This document shows positions 30,078-39,010 of a stretch of 64,000 nt of DNA, in pieces. The position numbers and the translations under genes are program-made. The notes beneath the pieces are model-generated. The model saw only the letters and a program-made list of their open reading frames with translations, made no database searches and was not told the origin of the DNA. This DNA comes from Variovorax fucosicus. Its GTDB lineage: Bacteria > Pseudomonadota > Gammaproteobacteria > Burkholderiales > Burkholderiaceae_C. Every line of letters starts with the position of its first letter. Within the stretch, counting starts at the first letter, position 1. The stretch is taken from positions 2,170,001-2,234,000 of the forward strand of contig NZ_JASZYU010000001.1 of the NCBI RefSeq assembly GCF_030316825.1, given 5' to 3'.

Positions 30078-31186
30078 CGGACCTCGCTGGTGCAACCGTG
30101 GTCTTCCGTGCCGACGCATCGCTGCAGATCGGCACCGGCCATGTCATGCGGTGCCTGGCGCTGGCGTCGGCGCTGAAGGAGCGGGGGGCGCAATGCCGGT
30201 TTGTTAGCCGCGCTCATGTCGGCCACCTGCTGGAATACATCGGCCGCCAAGGCTACGAAGTCGCGACTTTGCCGTTGACTCCCGCCGCACCAGTGGCGGT
30301 GTCCGATACGACGGCGCACGCGGGATGGCTGGGCTGTGACTGGCAGACTGACGCGCAGCAGACCATCGTAGCGCTGGGTGGCCGGCGGACTGACTGGATC
30401 GTTGTCGACCACTACGCGCTTGATGGGCGCTGGGAGGTAGAACTGCATGCCCACGCTGCGCACATGCTGGCGATCGATGATCTCGCCGACCGGTCGCATC
30501 GTTGCGAGTTACTGGTCGACCAGAACCTCGGCCGTCAAGCTTCGGACTATGAGCGGCTGGTGTCGTCAGGGTGCCGCGTCCTTGCCGGGCCCCGCTTCGC
30601 ACTCCTGCGTCGGGAGTTTGCCGCGTTGCGCGAGCGCAGCCTCCAGCGCCGAACCGAGCCGGTGCTTAGGCACCTACTGATCACGATGGGTGGGGTTGAT
30701 CAACCGAACGCCACCGAATCGGTCTTGCACGCGCTGCAGCGTTGTGATCTGCCGCCAGACTGTCGGCTCAGCGTCGTCATGGGCGCAGCCGCGCCCTGGC
30801 TCGAGAGCGTGCGCGTGCAGGCTGGCCGGATGCCTTGGCCGACCGAAGTGCTGGTCGATGTCGACGACATGGCGCAGCGCATGGTCGATAGCGACTTGGC
30901 GATCGGTGCAGCTGGTGGAACGGCGTGGGAACGCTGCTGTCTCGGGCTTCCCACGCTTCTAGTGGTGTTGGCCGATAATCAGGTTTCAGGTGCGAGGGCG
31001 CTCGAGGCCTGCGGCGCCGCCGTACTGCTCGGTGATGCGAATTCGGCGATGCACAGCCTTAGCGGCATCTTGAGTCGGCTGCTTCGAGGCGACGAACTCG
31101 ATGAGATGGCCGATGCCGCCAGCTGCGTCACTGACGGCCGTGGCGTTGCGCGCGTGTTGGCGGAGATGGTGACCCCCGATGTCTGA
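30074..31186 (+). CDS. pseG: UDP-2,4-diacetamido-2,4,6-trideoxy-beta-L-altropyranose hydrolase, PseG
   Basis: 370 residues from GTG 30074 (GTGA overlap with pseF). The opening ATVVFRADASLQIGTGHVMRCLALASALKERG contains the catalytic-type His of GHVMRC, and IVVDHYALDGRWE matches PseG. GT-B fold; the C-terminal half has GAAGGTAWERCCLGLPTLLVVLADNQ, the UDP-binding region. It removes UDP from the diacetamido sugar before the PseI condensation. Length is in the normal range for stand-alone PseG. Confidence 0.94.
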   Translation: MTDLAGATVVFRADASLQIGTGHVMRCLALASALKERGAQCRFVSRAHVGHLLEYIGRQGYEVATLPLTPAAPVAVSDTTAHAGWLGCDWQTDAQQTIVALGGRRTDWIVVDHYALDGRWEVELHAHAAHMLAIDDLADRSHRCELLVDQNLGRQASDYERLVSSGCRVLAGPRFALLRREFAALRERSLQRRTEPVLRHLLITMGGVDQPNATESVLHALQRCDLPPDCRLSVVMGAAAPWLESVRVQAGRMPWPTEVLVDVDDMAQRMVDSDLAIGAAGGTAWERCCLGLPTLLVVLADNQVSGARALEACGAAVLLGDANSAMHSLSGILSRLLRGDELDEMADAASCVTDGRGVARVLAEMVTPDV

Positions 31187-31706
31187 CAGCAATTCCGCAG
31201 TGGATCGTATCCGTCCGATGACTGGCGCGGACCTGACCCTTGTGCTCCAGTGGCGCAATCACCCCGACGTTCGACACAACATGTTCACGCAGCACGAAAT
31301 CGGCCTCGAGGAACATATTGCGTGGTTCGAACGCAGCGCCCGCGATCCAAGCCGTCATCTGCTGATATACGAGAAGGAAGAATTGCCGCTGGGCTTCGTC
31401 GGTCTGACCATGAGCGGCCATCCGCACGTCGCCGACTGGGGCTTCTATGTCGCCCCTGAAGCGCCTAAGGGAACCGGTCGCGCCATGGGCCGCCACGCGC
31501 TCGATCACGCCTTTGATGCCCTCGGGCTGCACAAGGTTTTCGGACGGGCGATTGCATACAACCAGCCCTCCATCAGCTTCCATGCGGCCATGGGTTTCCG
31601 CCAGGAGGGGATCCTGCGCGACCAGTATTTCGATGGTCAGCGCTACCACGCGGTGGTCTGTTTCGGCCTCCTCGAATACGAATGGTCCTCGGCTTCGAGG
31701 GGGTGA
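31179..31706 (+). CDS. pseH: UDP-4-amino-sugar N-acetyltransferase, PseH
   Basis: 175 residues, GNAT fold. The N-terminus IRPMTGADLTLVLQWRNHPDVRHNMFTQHEI is typical of PseH; acetyl-CoA site around APKGTGRAMGRHALDHAF, and a C-terminal NQPSISFHAAMGFRQEGILRDQYFDGQRYHAVVCFGLL. It acetylates the 4-amino group of the PseC product. It overlaps pseG by 8 bases and precedes pseI by 5, completing the biosynthetic set. Confidence 0.93.
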   Translation: MSDSNSAVDRIRPMTGADLTLVLQWRNHPDVRHNMFTQHEIGLEEHIAWFERSARDPSRHLLIYEKEELPLGFVGLTMSGHPHVADWGFYVAPEAPKGTGRAMGRHALDHAFDALGLHKVFGRAIAYNQPSISFHAAMGFRQEGILRDQYFDGQRYHAVVCFGLLEYEWSSASRG

Positions 31707-31711
31707 ACACC

Positions 31712-32767
31712 ATGCCTCAAGATCCAAATATTGTCATTGCCGGTAGGCGCATCGCGATTGATGCGCCGCCCTACGTTATCGCGGAGCTTTCGGCCAACCA
31801 CAACGGCAAGCTTGAGACCGCGCTGCGGATAATTGATGCAGCGAAGGCGGCGGGGGCCTCTGCCGTCAAGCTGCAGACCTACCGGCCCGACACAATCACG
31901 TTGAACAGTGATGCAGAACCGTTCAAGATTCGAGGTGGGGTGTGGGACGGTCGCACGCTCTACGACTTGTACGAAGAGGCGCACACGCCTTGGAATTGGC
32001 ATGCCGTGTTGTTCGAGCACGCGCACAAGTGCGGCATCACGATCTTCAGTTCGCCCTTTGACGCGACGGCAGTCGATCTCCTCGAGAGTCTGGGTGCGCC
32101 GGCCTACAAGATCGCCTCGTTCGAGGCGGTGGATCTGCCGCTGATCCGGTACGTGGCAAGTACCGGCAAGCCGATGATCATCTCGACTGGGATGGCAGAC
32201 GCAGAAGAGATCGGCGAAGCCGTCGAGGCCGCCCGCACCGGCGGCTGCAAAGAACTCGCGCTGCTTCATTGCGTCAGTGGCTATCCGGCGCCGGCGGCCG
32301 ACTACAACCTGCACACGATCGCGGACATGCGGGAACGCTTCGGCGCAGTGATCGGGCTATCGGATCACACATTGGACAACACCACCGCATTGGCGAGCAT
32401 CGCACTTGGCGTCGCCATCATCGAGAAGCACTTCACGTTGGATCGCAGCGGCGGCGGCCCTGACGACAGCTTCTCGCTCGAACCGCGCGAACTGGAGGCT
32501 CTGTGCCGCGACAGCCGCACCGCCTGGGATGCACTCGGCAGTGTCGACTACGGCCGCAAGTCCAGCGAGCAAGGCAACGTGAAATTCCGCCGCTCGCTGT
32601 ACTTCGTCAAGTCGTTAAGGGCTGGGGAGACAGTGCCCGCCGACGCGGTGCGCAGCGTGAGGCCCGGTTACGGGTTGGCGCCGAAGTTCCTGGATCAGAT
32701 CGTCGGCCGGGTGCTCGTCAAGGACGTCGGCTACGCGACGCCGGTGTCGTGGGATCTGCTGGTGTGA
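31712..32767 (+). CDS. pseI: Pseudaminic acid synthase, PseI
   Basis: 351 residues, start ATG 31712 with GAGGGGG as ribosome site. NeuB-family TIM barrel (about 20-275: YVIAELSANHNGKLE, KLQTYRPDTITLNS, FSSPFDATAVDLLESL, IISTGMA, LLHCVSGYPAP, IGLSDHT, IEKHFTLDR) followed by a C-terminal SAF antifreeze-like domain (about 290-351). It condenses 2,4-diacetamido-2,4,6-trideoxy-L-altrose with PEP to give Pse5Ac7Ac. The phrase SANHNG and the LDRSGGGPDDSFSLEP ending favour PseI over sialic or legionaminic acid synthases. Overlaps the next gene by 4 bases. Confidence 0.94.
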   Translation: MPQDPNIVIAGRRIAIDAPPYVIAELSANHNGKLETALRIIDAAKAAGASAVKLQTYRPDTITLNSDAEPFKIRGGVWDGRTLYDLYEEAHTPWNWHAVLFEHAHKCGITIFSSPFDATAVDLLESLGAPAYKIASFEAVDLPLIRYVASTGKPMIISTGMADAEEIGEAVEAARTGGCKELALLHCVSGYPAPAADYNLHTIADMRERFGAVIGLSDHTLDNTTALASIALGVAIIEKHFTLDRSGGGPDDSFSLEPRELEALCRDSRTAWDALGSVDYGRKSSEQGNVKFRRSLYFVKSLRAGETVPADAVRSVRPGYGLAPKFLDQIVGRVLVKDVGYATPVSWDLLV

Positions 32768-34341
32768 AGCCGTTGCGCATCGGCTTCGCCACGATCTACT
32801 CGTGGCGCCCGCACGTCGAGCATGCTTACTTCTTGGCCCGGCTCGTCGAGAAGGCGGGGCACGAAGCCTTTTTCCTGACTTGCGATTCCGACCTTCCTAC
32901 TTGTTACACCCGCGAGATGCGCGACCGGCCGGCTTGGCAAGAATGCCTGCAATGCCGAGCCGGCGGCATCCGCTCATATACGCGGAGCAACATCACTTCG
33001 ATTGGCGAGAGCGCGCCGCGCGACGCGGCACCGGCGCAGCCTGATTGGACGCATTCGAGTGCGAGCACGCTGGGTCGCTTCGAGTCCGATGCCGACTACG
33101 CGGGCTCCGAGTTCAAGGCCATCGCGGCACGTCTTCATCCCGCGGTACAACTGAGCTATCAGGCGGCGCGGGCCTGGATCTGCGACCAGAAACTCGACGC
33201 CGTCTGCGTGTTCAATGGCCGAATGGATGCAACGCGCGCCATCTACGAGGCTGCGAAGTCGCTCGGCGTGCGCGTGGTCAGCCTCGAACGGACGTGGTTC
33301 GGTGATGGGCTTCAGCTCTATCCCGAGGAAACATGCCTTGGTCTGGGCAGCGTGCACCGCCTGATCGGGCACTGGCGCGAGCTGCCACTGACCGGCCGCC
33401 AAGCGGTTCAAGCTGCATCGTATGTGGCGCGGCGTTTCCTGCGACAAAACGTCAAGGAGTGGCGAGCCTACAACGTTGGCGCCACGTCGGCCGACTGGCC
33501 AGTGAAGGGTGGGCGGCACAAAATTCTGCTCATCCCCAGCAGCCGTAACGAGGTGTGGGGGCATCCTGACTGGGAGGCCGGCTGGGCTGACCCGCTGGCG
33601 GCGTACGACGCCCTGATCGATCATCTGGGGCTGGAGCCACGCGACCTGTTGCTGCGCTGCCATCCGAACTGGGGCGAGAAGATCGGTCGCCAGGGTGGCG
33701 AGTACGCTGAGCGCCACTACGTGGACTGGGCCGCGCGTCGCGGCATTCAAGCGATTCCCAGCACCGATGACGTCAGCACACTCGGCTTGATCGATCAATG
33801 CGATGCGATTGTTGTTGCCAACGGCAGCGCCGCGCTGGAGGCGGGCGCGCTCGGCAAGCAGGTGATCGGCATCGCGCCATCGATCTACCAGGAAGCCGGG
33901 TTCCGCAACTCCGCCGCGTCGGCACGGGAACTAACCAGCCTGCAACTGCATGTCGACCTTGAGGCGGCCGAGCAAACCAGCCTGCGCGAATCGATTTCAC
34001 GCCTGACCCTTCGCTTTGCCTACACGATGGTTCATCGTGTGCCGCAATACACACAGTTCGTGCGCGCCGATGCTACGACCCGTTTCAAATATGACATGAG
34101 TGCAGATCCGCAGCGCTTCATCGAGTTGTTGCGTGGGGGCGAGCTTCGTGCTGACGATGAGGAATGCGCCGATGACACTCGTGCCGAAGACGAGGTGCTG
34201 CAACGCATCGAACGCCGCGACTGGCAGGGCCTGCTTGACGCGCTCGAGCGTGACACGCGCGTATATGAGCCCGTGCGACGCAGGCTGCTGTTTCGCCCCA
34301 TCGACAACATCCGGCAGTGGATGCCCTTGGGTGACCGCTAG
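32764..34341 (+). CDS. Putative glycosyltransferase, capsule-synthesis-like; candidate pseudaminyltransferase
   Basis: 525 residues from GTG 32764, in a GTGA overlap with pseI. No signal peptide or membrane helix is evident. The N-terminus (IGFATIYSWRPHVEHAYFL) looks like the first strand of a GT-B fold; a Cys-rich patch follows (TCDSDLPTCYTR, ECLQCRAGG). The C-terminal half (about 245-430) holds ILLIPSSRNEVWGHPDW, a D-x-LLRCHPNW strand, and VVANGSAALEAGALGKQVIG, resembling the nucleotide-sugar half of Capsule_synth (KpsS/LipB-like) proteins. Coupling to pseI makes transfer of CMP-pseudaminic acid the simplest role. Family and substrate are inferred, not certain. Confidence 0.6.
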   Translation: MKPLRIGFATIYSWRPHVEHAYFLARLVEKAGHEAFFLTCDSDLPTCYTREMRDRPAWQECLQCRAGGIRSYTRSNITSIGESAPRDAAPAQPDWTHSSASTLGRFESDADYAGSEFKAIAARLHPAVQLSYQAARAWICDQKLDAVCVFNGRMDATRAIYEAAKSLGVRVVSLERTWFGDGLQLYPEETCLGLGSVHRLIGHWRELPLTGRQAVQAASYVARRFLRQNVKEWRAYNVGATSADWPVKGGRHKILLIPSSRNEVWGHPDWEAGWADPLAAYDALIDHLGLEPRDLLLRCHPNWGEKIGRQGGEYAERHYVDWAARRGIQAIPSTDDVSTLGLIDQCDAIVVANGSAALEAGALGKQVIGIAPSIYQEAGFRNSAASARELTSLQLHVDLEAAEQTSLRESISRLTLRFAYTMVHRVPQYTQFVRADATTRFKYDMSADPQRFIELLRGGELRADDEECADDTRAEDEVLQRIERRDWQGLLDALERDTRVYEPVRRRLLFRPIDNIRQWMPLGDR

Positions 34342-34373
34342 CGAGCGGCGCCTTTCATTTCTGAGAGTCATAC

Positions 34374-35309
34374 ATGTCTAGGTGGAGCAATGTCGCGCAA
34401 GCTCTGCGTTCGCAGCCGGCTTACACTTTGATGCGCGGCGCAGCACGATTCCGCGCGGTTCGAAGCCTTGTTGGGCACTCTCGACGGTTGCTGCAGGGCA
34501 GAGATCTGCGAGTTCACTTGGGCGACTGCGAGGCGCGGATGGATCAAAGTCTGTTCGGCCAGATAGACCGCACCGCGTTTGTTCAGCGGCTGCGCGAAGA
34601 CGGTGCCGCATTCGGGCTCAGACTGCCGCAAGCACTGAGCAGCGAACTCGTGGAATACGCTTCGAAGCACGCGTGCTTCGCGGATCGTCAGGTCGATTGC
34701 GGCTTTCACCTGGGTGCTCGGCCAGGTGCCGAATCGAAGTTGGGCAAACCTATCCTGGTGGCCCAGTACTTCAACGCGGCAACGCAGTGCCCGGCGATCG
34801 GCCTTCTGCTGCAAGACCCATTGCTTCAGTGGATCGCCGGCACCTATCTGGAATCCGTGCCAACTTTTGTCGGCGCGAATCTGTGGTGGACCTTCCCTGT
34901 GCAGGCACTTGAGGAAGACCGTGACCGCCATGCCCACCTCTTCCACCGCGATGTCGACGATTTCCGATTTTTCAAGTTCTTCTTTTATCTTACCGACGTG
35001 AAGGCGGGCGACGGTGCGCATGTTTACGTCGTCGGGTCGCATCGTCGGCCGCCGATGCTGCGCCTGGGCGACCGCTGGAACATCCGCCGCTACAGCGACG
35101 CCGAGGTCAGAGAATGTTTCGCTCCAGACAGGATCGTCGAGATATGTGGGGCGGCGGGCACGGGCTTCGCTGAGAACACCTTGTGTGTTCACAAAGGATT
35201 GACTCCCATCCGCGAACCACGATTGCTTTTGCAGTTGCAGTACGCGTTGTTCGACTACGGTGCCATGCATGACCGAAGAGACTCATCGGCTCTTCAGATG
35301 ATTGCGTAA
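34374..35309 (+). CDS. Phytanoyl-CoA dioxygenase (PhyH)-like Fe(II)/2-oxoglutarate oxygenase
   Basis: 311 residues. A double-stranded beta-helix pattern is suggested by the His-x-Asp iron motif in HLFHRDVDDFRFFKFFFYLTDV (about 185-205), the following GDGAHVYVVGSHR strand, a distal His in TLCVHKG, and an Arg in EPRLLLQLQYALFDYG that would hold 2-oxoglutarate. The motif set fits PhyH-type oxygenases. It sits between the capsule-like transferase and the flippase, so hydroxylation or other oxidation of a glycan, lipid carrier or sugar nucleotide is plausible. Such an enzyme is unusual in a pilin/pseudaminate locus. Substrate unknown. Confidence 0.65.
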   Translation: MSRWSNVAQALRSQPAYTLMRGAARFRAVRSLVGHSRRLLQGRDLRVHLGDCEARMDQSLFGQIDRTAFVQRLREDGAAFGLRLPQALSSELVEYASKHACFADRQVDCGFHLGARPGAESKLGKPILVAQYFNAATQCPAIGLLLQDPLLQWIAGTYLESVPTFVGANLWWTFPVQALEEDRDRHAHLFHRDVDDFRFFKFFFYLTDVKAGDGAHVYVVGSHRRPPMLRLGDRWNIRRYSDAEVRECFAPDRIVEICGAAGTGFAENTLCVHKGLTPIREPRLLLQLQYALFDYGAMHDRRDSSALQMIA

Positions 35310-35330
35310 CGCCTGGCGGTGAATCGAACC

Positions 35331-36626
35331 ATGCGCCTGCCCCTCATGCTGTCGCCACGCCGCATGCGGCAGCTCTGGTACGCGCCGCTACTTGCGTTGG
35401 CAATGGCCCTGGTGATGTTCCGCATGCTGGTTCTGGCGCGATTGCTGGATCTGAATGCTTTTGCGACATTCAGCGGGGGCCTCCTTGTTTCGAGCACTTT
35501 CTGCATGGTGGGTTGCTTGGGCCTGCAGTCAGTACTGCAGCGCGAATGGCCCGGCTATGTTGTGCGTGGCCAGGAACTGCGCGCGGTGATCGGGGCCGCG
35601 CAATGCAATTTGCTGGCGGTCGCGAGTGCTGTCGCCGTCTGTTTGTTTGCTGCGTCAGGGTTCTCGATCGCCGGCATGGGTTCACAGGTTCTCGCAATTG
35701 GCGTTGTTCATGGTGCTGCGCAGCAAGCGTTTCTTGTCGCCACCACCGAAAGTCGCAGTCGCGGAGACGCACTGAGATACGCGTGGCAACAAGTGGGGCG
35801 TGCCGGACTGTCGCTTGTACTAGGGACGACTGTGGCGGTGACCACATCTTCACCTGTGGCAGTCATCGCGACAGAGGCAATGGTGTCGGCGGTCTTGTCT
35901 GTTGCAATTCTTCGGGCTTCGATGATTCGCATTGCATTGGGCTGGTGCGCTGCGTACCGCTTGGCGCTGCGCCGACTCCCGCGACTGCGTTTGCGCTCTG
36001 CGCTGACGATGATGGTGGTGATGCTCGTCGCCTTTGCGGGACTCAATGTCGATCGATGGGTTGCGTCGCACCTGCTCAGCACCGCCGGGTTCGCGCAGTA
36101 TTCCTTGATGGCAATCTTGCTCGCAGTTTCACAAGCGATGCAGGCCTTGATCAACGCCTCCGTGTACCCAATGCTGGCGCGCCGATTCGCCACTCTTGGA
36201 TCCGCGGTCACATTCAACATCTGCCTGCGTGCATCCGTCGCCGTCCTCGCTCTTGGCGCGCTCGTCTCGTTTCCGGCGAATGCGCTGCTTCAGTACAGCA
36301 TCGGTCGCTGGTACCCCCTTTACTCGGAGGCGACCAGCCTGATACCGCTATTGCTGGTTGTCGGCGTGTTGAGAGTTTCCGATTTCTGGTCGAGCTACTT
36401 GCTGATAACAGGCTATGAAACACGGCTGCTGGTTCTGAATGGCGTCACGTTGCTTGTCGCGACACTGATCTGGCTGGCTTGGACCGCGCCTTGGGCCGGC
36501 GCTCCAACGACCCTTTGGGATATTGGTCTACTTGCGGCACTTCTGAGCTTGCTCGGAACCGTGGCCGCGGCGGCTACAGCGTGGAGAACGCAAGAGGTTC
36601 GCCCAGTTACCGGCATTCATCGCTGA
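35331..36626 (+). CDS. Polysaccharide/oligosaccharide flippase, Wzx/MATE-like
   Basis: 431 residues from ATG 35331 (GTG 35319 would add four). About twelve hydrophobic segments spaced along the whole chain, starting with MRQLWYAPLLALAMALVMFRMLVLARLLDLNAFATFSGGLLVSS, the LARLLD-x-x-x-F pattern seen at the start of Wzx proteins. It should flip the lipid-linked glycan from the cytoplasmic to the periplasmic side for the PglL-type transferases. Sequence is poorly conserved in this superfamily, so the call rests on topology and context. Confidence 0.75.
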   Translation: MRLPLMLSPRRMRQLWYAPLLALAMALVMFRMLVLARLLDLNAFATFSGGLLVSSTFCMVGCLGLQSVLQREWPGYVVRGQELRAVIGAAQCNLLAVASAVAVCLFAASGFSIAGMGSQVLAIGVVHGAAQQAFLVATTESRSRGDALRYAWQQVGRAGLSLVLGTTVAVTTSSPVAVIATEAMVSAVLSVAILRASMIRIALGWCAAYRLALRRLPRLRLRSALTMMVVMLVAFAGLNVDRWVASHLLSTAGFAQYSLMAILLAVSQAMQALINASVYPMLARRFATLGSAVTFNICLRASVAVLALGALVSFPANALLQYSIGRWYPLYSEATSLIPLLLVVGVLRVSDFWSSYLLITGYETRLLVLNGVTLLVATLIWLAWTAPWAGAPTTLWDIGLLAALLSLLGTVAAAATAWRTQEVRPVTGIHR

Positions 36627-36631
36627 ACGAC

Positions 36632-37390
36632 ATGATTCAAAGATTTATTCAATCCCTTAAGCGGATCAATCCGTTGGCCGAGCCGTTGATTCGACATTTT
36701 TGGGTCTACCTTCGCGCGCTTTATTTCATACGAATCGCCAAGCGCCTACGCACTCTGGACAGCGGAGATGCACTCAAGGCAAATGTGTCGCACAACATGC
36801 GGTCGATCTACGGTGCCAATCACCGCATGAATCTTCTATTGTTCCCACTCGCAATCATTGAAACGCTGGATGCGGATTCTCGGATACTGGTCATAGGCCC
36901 ACGCAATGAGTTTGATCTTTACTCATTGGTTGCGCTCGGCTTTCGAATGAAAAACCTCGTGGGTTTGGATCTCATCAGCTATTCGCCTCACATCGTGCTG
37001 GGTGACATGCATCGAATCCCATTTGACGATTGCGCGTTTGACGCGGTTGTCTGCGGATGGACGCTGAGCTATAGCACCAAGCCGCAACAAGCAGCGCTTG
37101 AGATGATCCGCGTTACGCGGCCCGGAGGAATAATCGCCATCGGAGTCGAATACTCGAACTTGGGGCCTGTGGAGGAGAAGAAGTTGCTTGGGTACCAATT
37201 GCAAGAATTCGACAAGCTCGAAAAGAGGATCAACTCTTCTGCCAGCATCAAGCTGTTGTTCGATGGCAAGGTCGATCATGTTTATTTTGAGCACGACGCG
37301 CCGCGAAAAATCTCTCATTCGGCAGACGGTCTTTCGAAGAACGTCTCAAACGTGGCCGTTGTCTTCAGTCGCGCGCCCATCGAGACTTGA
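36632..37390 (+). CDS. SAM-dependent methyltransferase-like protein (1)
   Basis: 252 residues. Class I methyltransferase (Methyltransf_11-like): SAM-binding strand ILVIGPRNEFDLYSLVALGF with an unusual PRNEF in place of the G-x-G loop, then GLDLISYSPHIVLGDMHRIPFDDCAFDAVVCGWTLSYS, then the RVTRPGGIIAIGVEY strand. The atypical first loop means SAM binding is likely but not certain. Set between the flippase and a GT2 enzyme, it may methylate a sugar of the glycan. Confidence 0.7.
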   Translation: MIQRFIQSLKRINPLAEPLIRHFWVYLRALYFIRIAKRLRTLDSGDALKANVSHNMRSIYGANHRMNLLLFPLAIIETLDADSRILVIGPRNEFDLYSLVALGFRMKNLVGLDLISYSPHIVLGDMHRIPFDDCAFDAVVCGWTLSYSTKPQQAALEMIRVTRPGGIIAIGVEYSNLGPVEEKKLLGYQLQEFDKLEKRINSSASIKLLFDGKVDHVYFEHDAPRKISHSADGLSKNVSNVAVVFSRAPIET

Positions 37391-37392
37391 CT

Positions 37393-38262
37393 ATGTCGAG
37401 CTTCCCTGTCCATGTTGCCGCGCAACATCCTCTCAGAGTTAAACGGCGGGATGAAGCGAGAGATACCCCGCCGCTCGTGTCGGTGGTCATCCCCTGCTTC
37501 AATGCGGTTGCGTATGTGGGGGCGGCGATCGAGTCGGTGCTGCAGCAGAGTTGGAGCGCAGTCGAGATCCTCGTGGTCGACGACAAGTCCACCGATGAGA
37601 CTGCACAAGTCGTGACAGCGATTGCGACGCGAGATGCACGAGTTCGCCTGATCCAACTGTCGCGCAATCACGGAGCGCCAGCGGTGCCACGCAACGTGGG
37701 TGTGGCCGCGGGGCGCGGTGAGTGGGTTGCCTTCCTTGACGCGGACGATCTATGGCACCCTCGCAAGCTCGAACTGCAGATGCAGGCAATCGATGAGCAT
37801 GGCGTCTTGATGTGCAGCACAAGGATGAAAGATTTCCGAGACGGTGGCCAGATCGTGATTGAGCCACCGCCTTTACTGCTGCCCATCGAACGTGTGACGC
37901 TCAAGCACCAGTTATTCAAATACCGTACTCCAACGTCCAGCATCGTTGCTTGCCGCAAGTTCTTGCTGCAGCACCCCTTTAACGAAGAGCCGAGTTACAA
38001 GGCGCGCGAAGATACGGATTGCTTCATTCGGGTTCACGAGGACATGGCGTTCAGCATCAAGATCGTCCATCCGCTTGTCTTCTATCGGCAGCAGGCCAGT
38101 CAGATATCCGGAAATAAACTGAGAATGGTGGGTCGACATTTGGCAATGCTGAGAAAATACCGTCTCAAGTCCGGCAAAGGTCTCGGCGTCATGGCGTATG
38201 TTTATACGTTCACGCACTTTTTCGCGTCGATCTACCTGCGCGGGATCCGCAGGATGCTTTAA
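37393..38262 (+). CDS. Family 2 glycosyltransferase
   Basis: 289 residues from ATG 37393. GT-A fold: VSVVIPCFNAVAYVGAAIESVLQQSW, the nucleotide-sugar strand EILVVDDKSTDET, then FLDADDLWHPRKLELQ with the DxD-type metal motif (DADD) and the catalytic region KAREDTDCFIRV. C-terminal helix near residue 265-280 is basic and hydrophobic, suggesting a peripheral membrane association. It likely adds one residue to the lipid-linked glycan. Acceptor and donor are unknown. Confidence 0.88.
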   Translation: MSSFPVHVAAQHPLRVKRRDEARDTPPLVSVVIPCFNAVAYVGAAIESVLQQSWSAVEILVVDDKSTDETAQVVTAIATRDARVRLIQLSRNHGAPAVPRNVGVAAGRGEWVAFLDADDLWHPRKLELQMQAIDEHGVLMCSTRMKDFRDGGQIVIEPPPLLLPIERVTLKHQLFKYRTPTSSIVACRKFLLQHPFNEEPSYKAREDTDCFIRVHEDMAFSIKIVHPLVFYRQQASQISGNKLRMVGRHLAMLRKYRLKSGKGLGVMAYVYTFTHFFASIYLRGIRRML

Positions 38263-38274
38263 CGGAATCTCGTC

Positions 38275-39006
38275 GTGAGAAAAATTGAAACAATGCCGAA
38301 GGATTCGCATCCCAAGAGCGAAGTGTTGGAAGTGGCCAAGCGCTATGCGCGCAGAGAGACAAGTGGCCTGTACAGCATCTTGCGGCCCGAGGTGGCGTTG
38401 AGCACCCAGGAATGGCAGAGAGAAATGCTGTTCTTGTTCGGATCCGTCTGCGGCTACACGGATGTTGATCTGCGCGACCTTAGGCTGGTGGATGTTGGTT
38501 GTGGCTATGGAGGCCATCTCCTTGACTTCCTCCGTTTCGGATTCGCACCGCAAAACCTTTACGGCATTGAACTGCTGTCTGACCGCGTTGCCGGCGCGCG
38601 TGCTCGTTTGCCCGTTGCCCTTGATGTGCATGAGGGCGACGCCAGTACGGCCGATGTGGCGTCTGAAAGCCAAGATATCGTGTTTCAGTCGGTCGTTTTC
38701 TCGTCGTTGCTGGACGATGTTTTCCAGCACGAACTCGCAGAACGCATGTGGTCGTGGGTACGACCCGGAGGCGGCGTCCTTTGGTACGACTTTGTCTACG
38801 ACAATCCATCCAACAAGGATGTGCGGGCGGTGCCCCTTCATCGCGTGAGGTCGCTTTTCCCGCGTGGCCGAATGACTGTGCGCCGCGTCACGCTGGCTCC
38901 ACCAATCAGCAGGCGCGTGTGTCGTATTCACCCTTGCGCCTACCACCTCTTCAACCTGATGCCTTTCCTTCGCACACACGTGCTGTGCTGGATCGCCAAA
39001 GATTGA
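38275..39006 (+). CDS. SAM-dependent methyltransferase (2)
   Basis: 243 residues from GTG 38275; ATG 38293 ([21 protein letters not shown]) is an alternative start. Class I methyltransferase: motif [20 protein letters not shown], post-I acidic strand [14 protein letters not shown], motif [17 protein letters not shown], and motif [16 protein letters not shown]. Ends with a basic, partly hydrophobic tail. Probably methylates a sugar of the glycan; the two methyltransferases of this locus are not close copies of one another. Confidence 0.85.
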   Translation: MRKIETMPKDSHPKSEVLEVAKRYARRETSGLYSILRPEVALSTQEWQREMLFLFGSVCGYTDVDLRDLRLVDVGCGYGGHLLDFLRFGFAPQNLYGIELLSDRVAGARARLPVALDVHEGDASTADVASESQDIVFQSVVFSSLLDDVFQHELAERMWSWVRPGGGVLWYDFVYDNPSNKDVRAVPLHRVRSLFPRGRMTVRRVTLAPPISRRVCRIHPCAYHLFNLMPFLRTHVLCWIAKD

Positions 39007-39010
39007 CGTC

